Assembly: GCF_016612865.1 (NCBI RefSeq)
Contig: NZ_JAENZZ010000001.1
Span: 1-64,000, forward strand
DNA: 64,000 nt
Direction: 5' to 3'
Source of the DNA: Blastococcus sp. TML/M2B
Lineage (GTDB): Bacteria; Actinomycetota; Actinomycetes; Mycobacteriales; Geodermatophilaceae
Shown: one piece after another, positions 17,178-26,328 of the stretch
Layout of the letters: the number at the start of each line of letters is the position of its first letter
How positions within the stretch are numbered: the first letter of the stretch is position 1
Made by a program: the position numbers and the translations under genes
The notes under the pieces: model-generated
What the model was told of the DNA's origin: nothing
What the model saw: the letters and a program-made list of their open reading frames with translations, nothing else
Database searches by the model: none

Positions 17178-17936
17178 TCAGGCCCCCAGCCCGCGCAGCG
17201 CGTCGAGCACCGACTCGGCGGTGGGGTCCGCGAGGTCGCCGGCCAGCCGGCCGTCGGCGAGGAGGACCGCGCGGTCGGCGTAGGCGGCCGCGGACGGGTC
17301 GTGGGTGACCATGACGACGGTCTGGCCGGTCTCCTTGACGCTGGAGCGCAGCAGGCCGAGCACCTCCGCGCCCGAGCGGGAGTCCAGGTTGCCGGTGGGC
17401 TCGTCGGCGAAGACGACGTCGGGCCGGGGCAGCAGCGCCCGCGCGATGGCGACCCGCTGCTGCTGGCCGCCGGAGAGCTCGTGCGGGCGGTGGCCCAGGC
17501 GCTCGCGCAGCCCGAGCCGGGCGATGACGGCGTCGAACCACGCCGGGTCGGGCCGCAGCCCGCCCAGCTGCATGGGCAGCACGATGTTCTCGCGGGCGTC
17601 GAGCACCGGCAGCAGGTTGAACGCCTGGAAGACGAAGCCGATCCGCTTGCGGCGCAGCGTGGTCAGCTGGTCGTCGCGCAGGCTGGTCAGCGCGGTGTCG
17701 CCGAGCCACACCTCGCCGGTGGTGGCGGTGTCCAGACCCGCCAGGCAGTGCATGAGCGTGGACTTGCCCGAGCCCGACGGCCCCATGATCGCGGTGAACT
17801 CACCCGCGGCGAAGGCGACGTCGACGCCCGCGAGCGCGTGCACCGCCGTCTCGCCGCTGCCGTAGGTCTTGCGCAGCCCGGTGGCGCGGACGGCGGCGCT
17901 CGTGCCGGCCGAGCGCGGCTCGCCGGGAACGGTCAT
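17178..17936 (-). CDS. MacB/LolD-type ABC transporter ATP-binding protein
   Basis: A complete ABC ATPase of 252 residues: Walker A GPSGSGKST, Q-loop FVFQAFNLLP, signature LSGGQQQRVAIARALL, Walker B VVFADEPTGNLD and H-loop VMVTHD. The GKST-LMHCLAGLD and NLLPVLDARENIVLP signatures belong to the LolD/MacB/FtsE group. The ATG at 17936 (MTVPGEPRS) was chosen; GTG codons 5 and 15 codons upstream are alternatives. It forms an operon with the FtsX-like permease and sits downstream of a two-component system that probably controls it. Confidence 0.92.
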   Translation of the reverse strand: MTVPGEPRSAGTSAAVRATGLRKTYGSGETAVHALAGVDVAFAAGEFTAIMGPSGSGKSTLMHCLAGLDTATTGEVWLGDTALTSLRDDQLTTLRRKRIGFVFQAFNLLPVLDARENIVLPMQLGGLRPDPAWFDAVIARLGLRERLGHRPHELSGGQQQRVAIARALLPRPDVVFADEPTGNLDSRSGAEVLGLLRSSVKETGQTVVMVTHDPSAAAYADRAVLLADGRLAGDLADPTAESVLDALRGLGA

Positions 17937-18100
17937 GACGGGAACGGACACTTCGGACCTCCGGTGCGGGGGATGCGGCAACGGTGATCACGCTCCCGCG
18001 CCGCGCCGTCCCCCCGCGTCGGAGCGCAGGGCCATCTCCCGGTCGCCCCCGGTGCTCCCCAGGGCGGACCCCGCCGTCATCCCCAGGGCGGAGCCCGGGA

Positions 18101-18116
18101 CTTCCGGTACCGGAAG
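18101..18116. repeat. Perfect 16-bp palindrome with CCGGTACCGG core
   Basis: CTTCCGGTACCGGAAG lies 17 nt after the response-regulator stop, in the 197-nt gap before the ABC ATPase gene. It shares the CCGGTACCGG core with the palindromes at 35332 and 35369 and resembles the GGTACA hairpins at 653. A terminator or binding-site role is possible. Confidence 0.8.
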
Positions 18117-18133
18117 CGGAGAGGGGGAGCGCG

Positions 18134-18832
18134 TCAGGCGTCGCGGAGGAGGTCGGCCGGCTGCACGAGGCCGGTCCGGTAGGCGAGGACGACGGCCTGC
18201 ACGCGGTCGCGGGAGCCGGTCTTGTGCAGCACCCGCCCGACGTGGGTCTTGACCGTCGCCTCGCTGACCACGAAGGTCTGCGCGATCTCGGTGTTGGAGG
18301 CACCCAGCGCCATCTGCACCAGCACCTCCCGCTCGCGCGGGGTGAGCTCGGCCAGGGCGGCGGCGTCGCCCCCGCCCGGCGCGGACGCCGGGGCGCCGCG
18401 CAGCATCGGCGCGACGTGCTGCAGCAGCCGCCGGGTGGAGGACGCCGCGATCACCGAGTCGCCGGCGTGCACGGTGCGCACCGCCGCGAGCATCTCCTCG
18501 GGCGGGGCGTCCTTGAGCAGGAAGCCGCTGGCCCCGGCGCCGATCGCGGCGACGACGTACTCGTCGAGGTCGAACGTGGTGAGGACGACGACCCGCGGCC
18601 CCTCGGGCAGCGCGGTGACCTGCCGGGTCGCCTCGATGCCGTCGGTGCCGGGCATGCGGATGTCCATGAGGACGACGTCGGCCGCGGTCTCCCGGAGCAG
18701 CCGGACCGCGCTGCCGCCGTCGCCGGCCTCGCCGACCACGGTGAGGTCGGGCTGGCTGTCGATGACCATGCGGAAGCCGGCGCGGACCATCTGCTGGTCG
18801 TCGACGACGACGACCCGGATCGGTGCGCTCAT
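18134..18832 (-). CDS. NarL/LuxR-type response regulator
   Basis: A 232-residue response regulator. The receiver domain has acidic pair VDDQQMVRAGF, phospho-acceptor Asp in VVLMDIRMPG, Thr in VVLTTFD and Lys in FLLKDAPP. The LuxR helix-turn-helix is LTPREREVLVQMALGASNTEIAQ with VSEATVKTHVGRVL. The start ATG overlaps the stop of the sensor-kinase gene (ATGA). It is likely to control the downstream MacB-type exporter, by analogy with LiaR/VraR-like arrangements (inference). Confidence 0.93.
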   Translation of the reverse strand: MSAPIRVVVVDDQQMVRAGFRMVIDSQPDLTVVGEAGDGGSAVRLLRETAADVVLMDIRMPGTDGIEATRQVTALPEGPRVVVLTTFDLDEYVVAAIGAGASGFLLKDAPPEEMLAAVRTVHAGDSVIAASSTRRLLQHVAPMLRGAPASAPGGGDAAALAELTPREREVLVQMALGASNTEIAQTFVVSEATVKTHVGRVLHKTGSRDRVQAVVLAYRTGLVQPADLLRDA

Positions 18833-20010
18833 CGCCCCGCACCGTAGGGCAGCGCGGCGTGCACGCCGAACCCGCCGCCGTGCCGCGGCCCGGCCTCGAG
18901 CCGCCCGCGGTGCAGCCGGGCGCGCTCCGCCATGCCGCGCAGCCCCTGCCCGTCGCCGTCGGAGGACACCATCGCCGCCGACGCGCCCCGGCCGTCGTCC
19001 AGCACGGAGAGCTCGAGCGCGTCGGGCCGCCACTGCAGCCGCACCCACGCCCGCGACGCGGGGCCGGCGTGCTTGAGCACGTTGGTCAGGGACTCCTGGA
19101 CGATCCGGTAGGCCGCCAGCTGCGGGCCGGCCGGCAGCGGCTGCGGCTCGCCCTCCACGATCAGGTCGACGTCCAGGCCGCTGGCCCGCACGTCCTCGAC
19201 CAGGGCGGGGATGGCGGCGACGTCGGGCTGCGGGGCGTACTCCTCGCCGCCGCCCTCGCGCAGCACGCCGAGCAGCGAGCGCATGTCGGTGAGCGCCTGG
19301 CGGCCGGTGGCGGCGATCGCCTCCAGGGCGTCGGTGGCGGCGGACGGATCGGTCCGTCCCGCGTAGCGACCGCCGTCGGCCTGGGCGATGACCACCGACA
19401 GCGAGTGGGCGACGACGTCGTGCAGCTCTCGGGCGATCCGCGCCCGCTCGGTGGTGGCGGCCAGCCGCATCTCCTGGTCCCGCTCCAGCTCGAGCAGCTG
19501 CGCCCGCTCCTCGAGGGCGGCCACCTGCTCCAGCCGGGCCCGCCGCAGGTTGCCCAGCGCCCACGCGGCGACGACGGAGACCCCGATCGCCAGTGCCACG
19601 GGGACGAACGACGTCGTCATGTCGTAGTTCCAGTACCGCAGGGAGGCGAGCAGGGCCCCCACGAGTCCGGCACCGATCCCGGCCGAGGCGGCCCAGCGCG
19701 GCGCGTAGGCGGCCAGCGCGTAGATCATCATCAGCACCGCGACGTTGGCGGCCAGGAAGTCCGGGGAGAGCACCAGCTCCAGCAGCCCGACGGCCACCAC
19801 GGCCGCGCCGGCCGCGACCGGGGCGCGGCGGCGCCAGGCGAGCGGGACCACCAGGAAGGTGCCGACGAGGAGGGCCGTGCCCCGCGACTGCCAGTAGGCG
19901 TCCACCGGCAGCAGGACGGCGAAGAACCACACCGCGCCCGCGAACGCCGCGTCGACCGCGAACGGGTGCCGGCGCACCCGGTCGCCCGGGCGGTCGAGGG
20001 GGTTCTCCAC
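18829..20010 (-). CDS. Sensor histidine kinase, DesK/NarX type
   Basis: A 393-residue kinase. The N-terminal half has five to six transmembrane helices (about residues 20-150). A coiled coil (RARLEQVAALEERAQLLELE) is followed by HisKA_3 with the phospho-accepting histidine in ARELHDVVAHSLSVV, and a HATPase domain with N-box LTNVLKHAG and G-boxes DDGRGA and GQGLRGMAERA. There is no large extracellular sensor loop, so membrane stress or a hydrophobic ligand is the likely input, as for LiaS-like intramembrane kinases. First gene of the two-component operon. Confidence 0.92.
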   Translation of the reverse strand: MENPLDRPGDRVRRHPFAVDAAFAGAVWFFAVLLPVDAYWQSRGTALLVGTFLVVPLAWRRRAPVAAGAAVVAVGLLELVLSPDFLAANVAVLMMIYALAAYAPRWAASAGIGAGLVGALLASLRYWNYDMTTSFVPVALAIGVSVVAAWALGNLRRARLEQVAALEERAQLLELERDQEMRLAATTERARIARELHDVVAHSLSVVIAQADGGRYAGRTDPSAATDALEAIAATGRQALTDMRSLLGVLREGGGEEYAPQPDVAAIPALVEDVRASGLDVDLIVEGEPQPLPAGPQLAAYRIVQESLTNVLKHAGPASRAWVRLQWRPDALELSVLDDGRGASAAMVSSDGDGQGLRGMAERARLHRGRLEAGPRHGGGFGVHAALPYGAGR

Positions 20011-20085
20011 GGCGTCGAGCCTAGGCAGCGCCGGGAGCGGTCTCGTCGTCCTCAGGAGGGAACAGTGTCTCCACCCCTGGTCTGA

Positions 20086-20616
20086 TCAGGTGGGGTCCTC
20101 GGCGGGGTCGGCGAAGTCGAACGGCCGGACCTCCTGGCCCTCGGCGGCCACCATCACGTCGACGGTCACCGTGCCGGCGTCCTCGAACACGAAGGTGACC
20201 GGGATCGACTGCGACGAGCGCAGCGAGCGGTCGAGGTCCTCGAGGACGATCGACGGCGCGCCCTCGGCGCCGACGTACACCGTGTCCTGCTGGTCGACGG
20301 TGAGCGTGCCGTCGCCCGGGAGCTCGGCGTCGTCGAAGTCCGGTCCCCGGACCTCGACCAGCTCCGCCGGGCGGTTGCCGGTGTTGGTGACGGCCAGGTA
20401 CAGCTCGGCGTCCTCCCCGGGCGTGTAGACACCGTCGGCCGGCCACGCGAGCTGCACCTGGCGCAGTCCGAGGTCGTCGGTGACGTCGGCGTCGGGACCG
20501 ACGGCGCCACCGCGCACCTCCTCGCCGGGGACGTCGAGCGGGGTGGCCTCGCTGCAGGCGGTCAGCGGCAGGCCGACCGCGAGCAGCGCGGCCGCGGCGC
20601 GGGTGTGCGCTGGCAT
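20086..20616 (-). CDS. Secreted lipoprotein, PCu(A)C/DUF461-like
   Basis: A 176-residue lipoprotein. The signal peptide RAAAALLAVGLPLTAC carries the lipobox LTAC. The mature domain is a beta-sandwich-like sequence with LAVTNTGNRPAELVEVRGPDF and VTFVFEDAGTVTVDVMVAAEG, resembling actinobacterial copper-chaperone-like (DUF461) lipoproteins. The Met/His copper motif of true PCu(A)C is not evident, so function is uncertain. ATG at 20616 chosen because it begins the signal peptide. Confidence 0.75.
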   Translation of the reverse strand: MPAHTRAAAALLAVGLPLTACSEATPLDVPGEEVRGGAVGPDADVTDDLGLRQVQLAWPADGVYTPGEDAELYLAVTNTGNRPAELVEVRGPDFDDAELPGDGTLTVDQQDTVYVGAEGAPSIVLEDLDRSLRSSQSIPVTFVFEDAGTVTVDVMVAAEGQEVRPFDFADPAEDPT

Positions 20617-20718
20617 GGAGCACTTCCTCTCGTCTGGAACGGGCGAGGGAGGGGTACCCGGGCGCGCACGGGACGACTGCGGTGTCACCGGACCGCAACG
20701 GGATCGTCAGGAGCGCGC

Positions 20719-20853
20719 ATGACCGGACCGGACGACGAGGGCGGCGACCCGGCCTGCTGGCTGCGCCGGGTGTGCCCCGAGTGCGGCCGGCTGGCCGAGG
20801 AGGACCCGCCGACGCGCTGCGCCGAGTGCGGCGCGCTGCTGCCCGCCGACTGA
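20719..20853 (+). CDS. 44-residue double-CxxC zinc-ribbon protein
   Basis: A very small protein (MTGPDDEGGDPACWLRR...) with two CPEC/CAEC knuckles, VCPECGRLAEEDPPTRCAEC, a typical zinc-ribbon spacing. AGGAG lies 6 nt upstream of the ATG, supporting translation. It ends exactly where the convergent Rieske gene ends. Whether it is a genuine micro-protein needs expression evidence. The function is unknown. Confidence 0.6.
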   Translation: MTGPDDEGGDPACWLRRVCPECGRLAEEDPPTRCAECGALLPAD

Positions 20854-22164
20854 TCAGGCGGCCAGCCGGCCCCGCCGGCCCGCGACCAGGAAGTCGCAGA
20901 GCGCCTGCCGCAACGCGACGCCGCGCGCGTCGGCGGGTACGTGCACCTCGTCGCGCGGGTCCAGCGGCAGCCCGGGCAGCAGCAGGGCCGCCTGGGAGCG
21001 GATGTCCTCCTCCAGCACCTGCTGCTGCAGTGCCACCTGCTCGACGACGGTGGCCGGCGCGGGCAACCGCTGCCCCGGGCCGGCCGCGAGCATGAGCCGG
21101 ACGTAGATCCGGGTGGAGTCGGCGTCCTCGGGCTGGAGCAGGTAGAGCAGGGTCGTCGTCGCCCCCGAGTCGAGGAACTCCTGCCGGAGCCGCAGCTGGA
21201 ACGGCGCACGGTGCACGTAGGTCGTGCGCCGGCGCTGACGCAGCGGGCGCTCGCCGGTCGCGACGCCCGGGTCGACCGGGTTGTCCACCTCCTGCTCCTG
21301 CACGCTGCGGAAGCCGCCGGGCTCGCGGACCAGCTCGTACGGGCCTGTCTCCGGCAGCGCGGCCAGGGTCGAGGGGTGCACGAACGGCCCGTGCGTCGCG
21401 TCGAGGAACGTGTCGGCGAGCGGCCCGGCCGGCCCGGGGGAGCGCAGGGGCGGCAGCCACCCGGCCACGAAGGACCGGTCGCCGGCCTCGGGCACCTCGA
21501 GCGGGACGTCGTGCGGCTCGGCCGGTGCCAGCCAGAGCAGCCCGAGCCGCTCGCGGACGCCGGCCGCCGGGGGCTCGGCGGCCAGCCGGTCGGCTCGGCG
21601 GGAGAGCGTCCAGGTGCGGCCGAGGAGGCGGACCTGCAGCCAGCCGCCGTCGCGCAGCTCGGTCGACAGCGCCACCGGGTGCCAGGCGTGCTCCAGCGAG
21701 GGGTCGAGGTTCCCGAACACCGGGCCCACCGGGGCGGGCGGCTCGCGCCGCGGCTCGACGGCGGGCACGCCTCCGGGCCGGGCCGGTGCGCGGTGCGCCG
21801 TCCGGTCGGGGGCGAGCCACACCCAGCCGGCCCGCTCCTCCACGGCCCACGGGCCCGCGAGGTCGGCCCGGGGTGGCGGCGTGCCCCCCGCCCCGAGCGA
21901 CGGGATCTCCGCGCAGCGGCCCTCGCCGTCGAACCGCCAGCCGTGCGCCGCGCACTGCAGCCGCCCGTCGACGACCGCCGCCGTCGCCAGCGGGACCAGC
22001 CGGTGCGGGCACCGGGCGGGGAACGCGCTCACCTCCCCGCCGTGGCGCAGCCGCACGACGACCCAGGCCCGGCCCCCGGCGCTCACCGGCAGCGGCGTCG
22101 TCCCCACCTCGTCGGCGCGGGCGACCGGGAACCAGCCGGCCGCGCTCTCTCCGCTCGTACGCAT
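20854..22164 (-). CDS. Rieske [2Fe-2S] aromatic ring-hydroxylating oxygenase-like protein
   Basis: A 436-residue protein. The Rieske cluster ligands are CPHRLVPLAT and CAAHGW, 18 residues apart, near residues 52-75. The C-terminal catalytic domain carries DATHGPFVHPS, which matches the D-x2-H-x4-H iron site of vanillate-O-demethylase-type oxygenases. No reductase gene is adjacent, so electrons must come from elsewhere. Substrate unknown; methoxy-aromatics, sterol-like compounds and N-methyl compounds are all possible. It diverges from the LytS gene. Confidence 0.85.
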   Translation of the reverse strand: MRTSGESAAGWFPVARADEVGTTPLPVSAGGRAWVVVRLRHGGEVSAFPARCPHRLVPLATAAVVDGRLQCAAHGWRFDGEGRCAEIPSLGAGGTPPPRADLAGPWAVEERAGWVWLAPDRTAHRAPARPGGVPAVEPRREPPAPVGPVFGNLDPSLEHAWHPVALSTELRDGGWLQVRLLGRTWTLSRRADRLAAEPPAAGVRERLGLLWLAPAEPHDVPLEVPEAGDRSFVAGWLPPLRSPGPAGPLADTFLDATHGPFVHPSTLAALPETGPYELVREPGGFRSVQEQEVDNPVDPGVATGERPLRQRRRTTYVHRAPFQLRLRQEFLDSGATTTLLYLLQPEDADSTRIYVRLMLAAGPGQRLPAPATVVEQVALQQQVLEEDIRSQAALLLPGLPLDPRDEVHVPADARGVALRQALCDFLVAGRRGRLAA

Positions 22165-22353
22165 GCCGCAGTGCAGCAGGGGCCGGTTTCCCGGCGGTTA
22201 CGCCCGTGCGGCGTGGTGCGCACGTTCCGGGGAACCGCCGACCGAGGAGCTGGTGTGAGCCAGCTCTCACGATCTACGGTCGCGTGTCCGTGGTCCGGCA
22301 GGAGCAGCCGGGCACGGCTCGCGGAGGGAGGCTGGGGCACCGCCCCGACTGCC

Positions 22354-23478
22354 ATGCGGGATGCACTGCGCTGGTTGCGCCGCGGCCACCTCGGGACCGA
22401 GGCCGAGCACGCCACGTTCCGGACCCTCCACTCGGCCTCGCTCACCGCGCCGGAGCTGCGCCAGGGCCTGACCAGCGGGTCGGCGGAGCGCGCGAGCCGG
22501 CACCTGCGCGATCTGCTCGGGGTGCCGGCGGTCGCGCTCACCGACACGGTGGCGACGCTGGCCTGGGACGGCCGCTCCGGGCACCACGAGCGGGACACCG
22601 CCGCGCTGGCGGCCGCCGTCCTCGAGTCCGGGGGCACGGTGGTCCGCGACCGGGCCGACTTCCCGTGCGACGACCCCGGGTGCGGGCTGCGGCAGGTGGT
22701 GGTCAGCCCGCTGGTGGTCGAGGACCGGGTGGTCGGCACGCTGCAGGCCTTCACCCCCTCGGCGTCGGCGGGGCTGGTCCGCGCGGTGGCCGAGGTGGCG
22801 CACTGGGTGTCGGGGAACCTGGAGCTCGCCGAGCTCGACGCCTCCCGCACCCGGCTCATGGAGGCCGAGGTGCGGGCGCTGCGGGCGCAGATCAGCCCGC
22901 ACTTCATCTACAACTCGCTGACCGCGATCGCCTCGTTCGTGCGCACCGACCCGGAGCAGGCCCGCGAGCTGCTGCTGGAGTTCGCCGACTTCACCCGCTA
23001 CTCGTTCAGCCGGCACGGCGAGTACACGACGCTGGCCGAGGAGCTGCGCTCGATCGAGCGTTACCTGGTGCTGGAGAAGGCGCGGTTCGGCGATCGGCTG
23101 CAGGTGACGCTGCGGGTGGCGCAGGAGGTGCTGCCCGTCGCGGTGCCGTTCCTGTGCCTGCAGCCGCTGGTGGAGAACGCCGTGCGGCACGGGCTGGAGC
23201 ACAAGCCGGGTACCGGCACCGTCACGATCATCGCCACCGACCGGGGCGGGGAGTGCCTGATCTCGGTGGAGGACGACGGCGTCGGGGAGGATCCGGAGAA
23301 GGTCCGCCGCGCGCTCGCCGGTGACGTGTCGGTGGACTCGGTGGGCCTGGGCAACGTCGACGCGCGGCTGCGCACCGCGTTCGGCGACGACTACGGCCTC
23401 GTCGTCGAGACCGCGCCGGGGGTGGGGACGAAGGTGAGCGTGCGGGTGCCGAAGTTCGCGCCGGGGGTGCACCCGTGA
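22354..23478 (+). CDS. LytS/YehU-type sensor histidine kinase with GAF-like N-terminus
   Basis: A 374-residue kinase. Residues about 30-160 form a GAF-like domain with two close cysteines (FPCDDPGCGL). The His-kinase motif is ISPHFIYNSLTAIASFVRTDP, and the HATPase domain has PLVENAVRHGL, EDDGVGE and VGLGNVDARL. There is no membrane segment, so unlike LytS/BtsS it is cytoplasmic. ATG at 22354 selected from domain limits. The GTG of the response regulator overlaps its stop. The two-component pair precedes two SSS symporters, suggesting control of carboxylate uptake. Confidence 0.88.
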   Translation: MRDALRWLRRGHLGTEAEHATFRTLHSASLTAPELRQGLTSGSAERASRHLRDLLGVPAVALTDTVATLAWDGRSGHHERDTAALAAAVLESGGTVVRDRADFPCDDPGCGLRQVVVSPLVVEDRVVGTLQAFTPSASAGLVRAVAEVAHWVSGNLELAELDASRTRLMEAEVRALRAQISPHFIYNSLTAIASFVRTDPEQARELLLEFADFTRYSFSRHGEYTTLAEELRSIERYLVLEKARFGDRLQVTLRVAQEVLPVAVPFLCLQPLVENAVRHGLEHKPGTGTVTIIATDRGGECLISVEDDGVGEDPEKVRRALAGDVSVDSVGLGNVDARLRTAFGDDYGLVVETAPGVGTKVSVRVPKFAPGVHP

Positions 23479-24216
23479 GCGAGCGGCTGACCGTCCTGGT
23501 GGATGGACGACGAGCGACCGGCGTTGGAGGAGCTGCGCTGGCTGCTCGAGCGGGACGAGCGGATCGAGGCCGTGCTGACCTGCGACTCGGCGACCGAGGC
23601 GCTGCGGCTGCTGCAGGAGCGCGGGGTGGACGCCGTCTTCCTCGACATCCGGATGCCCGGGCTCAGCGGCGTCGACCTGGCGCGGGTGCTCTCCCGGTTC
23701 CGGACGCCGCCGCCGGTGGTCTTCGTGACCGCCCACGACGACTCCGCCGTCGACGCCTTCGAGCTCGGGGCGGTCGACTACGTGCTCAAGCCGGTGCGCG
23801 AGGCCCGGCTCGGCGAGGCGGTCCGCCGGGTCGTGGGCGCGCGGGCCGGCGTCCCCCCGGTGGCGGACGACGACATCGCCGTCGAGCTCGGCGGGGTGAC
23901 CCGCTTCGTGCCCCGGTCCAGCGTCGGCTACGTCGAGGCGCAGGGCGACTACGCCCGGCTGCACACCGCCGCGGGCAGCCACCTGGTGCGGGTGCCGCTG
24001 ACCACCCTGGAGGAGGAGTGGAAGGACGCCGGCTTCGTCCGCATCCACCGCTCGCTGCTGGTGGCGCTCCAGCACGTGCAGGAGGTCCGGATGGACGGCG
24101 GGCGGTGCACCGTCGTCGTCGGCGGCACGCACCTGGGCGTGAGCCGGCGGCACACCCGGGAGCTGCGCGACCTGCTGGTGCGCCGCGCCCGCCCCGGCAC
24201 CGCGGGCAGGGGGTGA
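23475..24216 (+). CDS. LytTR-family response regulator (artefactual frameshift)
   Basis: A receiver domain (VVDDERPALEELRWLLE, phospho-Asp in VFLDIRMPG, Lys in YVLKPV) followed by a LytTR DNA-binding domain (IAVELGGVTRFVPRSSVGYVEA...FVRIHRSLLVAL). The first nine residues are in a different frame. Deleting the A at 23503 restores LTVLVVDDERP and a 246-residue protein. The indel is on the 500-nt lattice. The partner is the LytS-type kinase immediately upstream (GTGA overlap). LytTR regulators bind direct repeats. Confidence 0.9.
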
Positions 24217-24219
24217 CCG

Positions 24220-24591
24220 GTGTCGGAGACCGCCCGCCGCGTGCGGGTCACCAGCCCGCGCACCAGCGCCGCCCGCGCGCAGCGGGTGCCGCCGGCCCGC
24301 GAGATCGACGCCCAGACCCGGCTCGGCGAGGTCTACATGTCCTCGCTGGTGCGCTCCCAGCTGCGGCTGGCGCTGCTCGCGCTCACCGCCCTCGCGGTCT
24401 TCGTCGGCGGCATCCCGCTGCTGTTCTGGCTGGTCCCCGACCTCTCCGACGTCGAGGTGCTGGCCGTGCCGCTGCCGTGGTTCCTGCTGGCCTTCGCCGC
24501 CTACCCGTTCCTGCTGCTGGTGGGCTGGCTCTACGTCCGCGCCGCCGAGCGCAACGAGCGGGCGTTCACCGACGTGCTGGACCGCTCGTGA
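24220..24591 (+). CDS. Small two-helix membrane protein preceding an SSS symporter
   Basis: A 123-residue protein. An Arg-rich N-terminus (about 60 residues) is followed by two transmembrane helices (LRLALLALTALAVFVGGIPLLFWL and LPWFLLAFAAYPFLLLVGWLY) and a charged tail. Size, topology and position 31 nt before an SSS symporter resemble the DUF485-type companion proteins of acetate permeases, like the one at 26329. Its role may be assembly or regulation of the symporter (inference). GTG start 3 nt after the response-regulator stop. Confidence 0.7.
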   Translation: MSETARRVRVTSPRTSAARAQRVPPAREIDAQTRLGEVYMSSLVRSQLRLALLALTALAVFVGGIPLLFWLVPDLSDVEVLAVPLPWFLLAFAAYPFLLLVGWLYVRAAERNERAFTDVLDRS

Positions 24592-24622
24592 CCCGGCCGG
24601 CGGGTCGCGGCGCCGAGCGCGG

Positions 24623-26152
24623 ATGAGCACCGCGGGCTTCAGCGTCGTCAGCGTGACGGCGGTCGTCGTCGTCACCCTGGCCGTCGGCGCCTACGGCTGG
24701 CGGTTCTCGCGGACCACCAGCGACTTCTTCGTGGCCTCCCGCACGGTGCGGCCGGGGCTCAACGCCTCGGCGATCGGCGGGGAGTACCTGTCGGCGGCCT
24801 CCTTCCTCGGCGTCGCGGGCCTGGTGCTCGCCTTCGGCACCGAGATGCTCTGGTACCCGGTCGGCTGGACGGCGGGCTACCTCGTGCTGCTCGTGCTGGT
24901 CGCGGCCCCGCTGCGCCGCTCCGGGGCGTACACGCTGCCCGACTTCGCAGAGAGCCGGCTGGAGTCGCGCGGGGTGCGCCGGCTCTCCGCGCTGCTGGTC
25001 GTGGCGATCGGCTGGCTGTACCTGATGCCGCAGTTCCAGGGCGCCGGGCTCGCGCTGGCCTCGACCACGGGCACGGGGCCGTGGCTGGGTGGGGTGCTGG
25101 TCGCCACCGTCGTCCTGGTCAACGTGCTGTTCGGCGGGATGCGCAGCATCACCTTCGTCCAGGCCTTCCAGTACTGGCTCAAGCTGACCGCGCTGCTGTT
25201 CCCGCTGCTGTTCATGGCCGCGATCTGGCTCGGCGACGGCGCGGTCTCGCCGGCGTCGGTCGACGTGGTGGATCCCGCCCGCCCGGGCGACTCGTGGGTG
25301 TCGCCGCTGGCCGGCGGCGAGCACGAGGTCTACACGACCTACTCGATCATCATCGCCACGTTCCTCGGCACGATGGGCCTGCCGCACGTCGTCGTCCGCT
25401 TCTACACGAACCCGGACGGGGCGGCGGCCCGCCGGACGACGCTGTTCGTGCTGGCGCTGCTCGGCCTCTTCTACCTCCTCCCGCCGGTGTACGGCGGCCT
25501 GGGCCGGCTCTACGCGCCGGACCTCGTCGCCACCGGGCGGGCGGAGTCGGTGGTGCTCGAGCTGCCGTCCCGGATGCTGGCCGGGACGGCGGGCGAGCTG
25601 CTGTCGGCCCTGACGACGGCGGGGGCGTTCGCCGCGTTCCTCTCGACGTCCTCCGGGCTGACCGTCGCGGTGGCCGGCGTGATCAGCCAGGACGTGATGG
25701 GCCGCCGGTTCGGCGGGGTGCGCGCCTTCCAGGCCGGCGCCGTCGTCGCCGTCCTCGTGCCGCTGGGCCTGGCCTTGGTGACCGAGGGGGTCGGCGTCGC
25801 GCAGGCGGTCGGCCTGGCGTTCGCCTTCGCGGCCTCCACGCTGTGCCCGCTGCTCGTGCTGGGCATCTGGTGGCGCCGGCTCACCGACCTCGGCGCGATC
25901 GCCGGGATGCTCGTCGGCGGTGGGTGCGCGGGCGGGGCGGTGCTGGCCACGCTGCTCGGCGTCGGCCCGGAGGGCTGGGGTGGTGCGCTGCTGTCGCAGC
26001 CGGCGGCGTGGACCGTCCCGCTGGCCTTCCTCACGATGGTGACCGCGTCGCTGGCCACGCCCCGCCGGGTGCCGCCGCACGCCGCCCGCACGATGGTGCG
26101 GCTGCACACCCCCGAGTCCGTGCAGCTCGACCGGGGCACCCCGCCCCGCTGA
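24623..26152 (+). CDS. Sodium:solute symporter (SSS family, ActP-like)
   Basis: A 509-residue symporter with about 13 helices. The SSS signatures are SDFFVASRTVRPGLNASAIGGEYLSAASFLGVAG, the GGMRSITFVQAFQYWLKL loop, and GLPHVVVRFYTNPDGAAARRTTL. Similarity to ActP points to monocarboxylates such as acetate or pyruvate. The upstream small membrane protein and LytSR pair probably form one operon with it. Confidence 0.9.
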   Translation: MSTAGFSVVSVTAVVVVTLAVGAYGWRFSRTTSDFFVASRTVRPGLNASAIGGEYLSAASFLGVAGLVLAFGTEMLWYPVGWTAGYLVLLVLVAAPLRRSGAYTLPDFAESRLESRGVRRLSALLVVAIGWLYLMPQFQGAGLALASTTGTGPWLGGVLVATVVLVNVLFGGMRSITFVQAFQYWLKLTALLFPLLFMAAIWLGDGAVSPASVDVVDPARPGDSWVSPLAGGEHEVYTTYSIIIATFLGTMGLPHVVVRFYTNPDGAAARRTTLFVLALLGLFYLLPPVYGGLGRLYAPDLVATGRAESVVLELPSRMLAGTAGELLSALTTAGAFAAFLSTSSGLTVAVAGVISQDVMGRRFGGVRAFQAGAVVAVLVPLGLALVTEGVGVAQAVGLAFAFAASTLCPLLVLGIWWRRLTDLGAIAGMLVGGGCAGGAVLATLLGVGPEGWGGALLSQPAAWTVPLAFLTMVTASLATPRRVPPHAARTMVRLHTPESVQLDRGTPPR

Positions 26153-26164
26153 GCCGCGCTCGCG

Positions 26165-26220
26165 GCGGTGACCGCTCGTCCCGCCGGACCTGCCGGTCGG
26201 CGAGCGCCGGTGACCGCTCG
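26165..26220. promoter_or_regulatory. Direct repeats CGGTGACCGCTCG in the symporter intergenic region
   Basis: CGGTGACCGCTCG occurs at 26166-26178 and 26208-26220, 42 nt apart, in the 176-nt gap between two symporter genes. Each contains the small palindrome GGTGACC. They could be binding sites for the LytTR regulator (which uses direct repeats) or a downstream hairpin element. No proof is visible. Confidence 0.4.
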
Positions 26221-26328
26221 GCGCAGCGGCGCGGTTCCGGTCCGCGGACGGGGGCTCGCGCTCCTACCGTGACGGGGCTCACACCTGCCGGGTGTACCGC
26301 CCGCCCACGCTGACCTGGAGGTCGCCCC

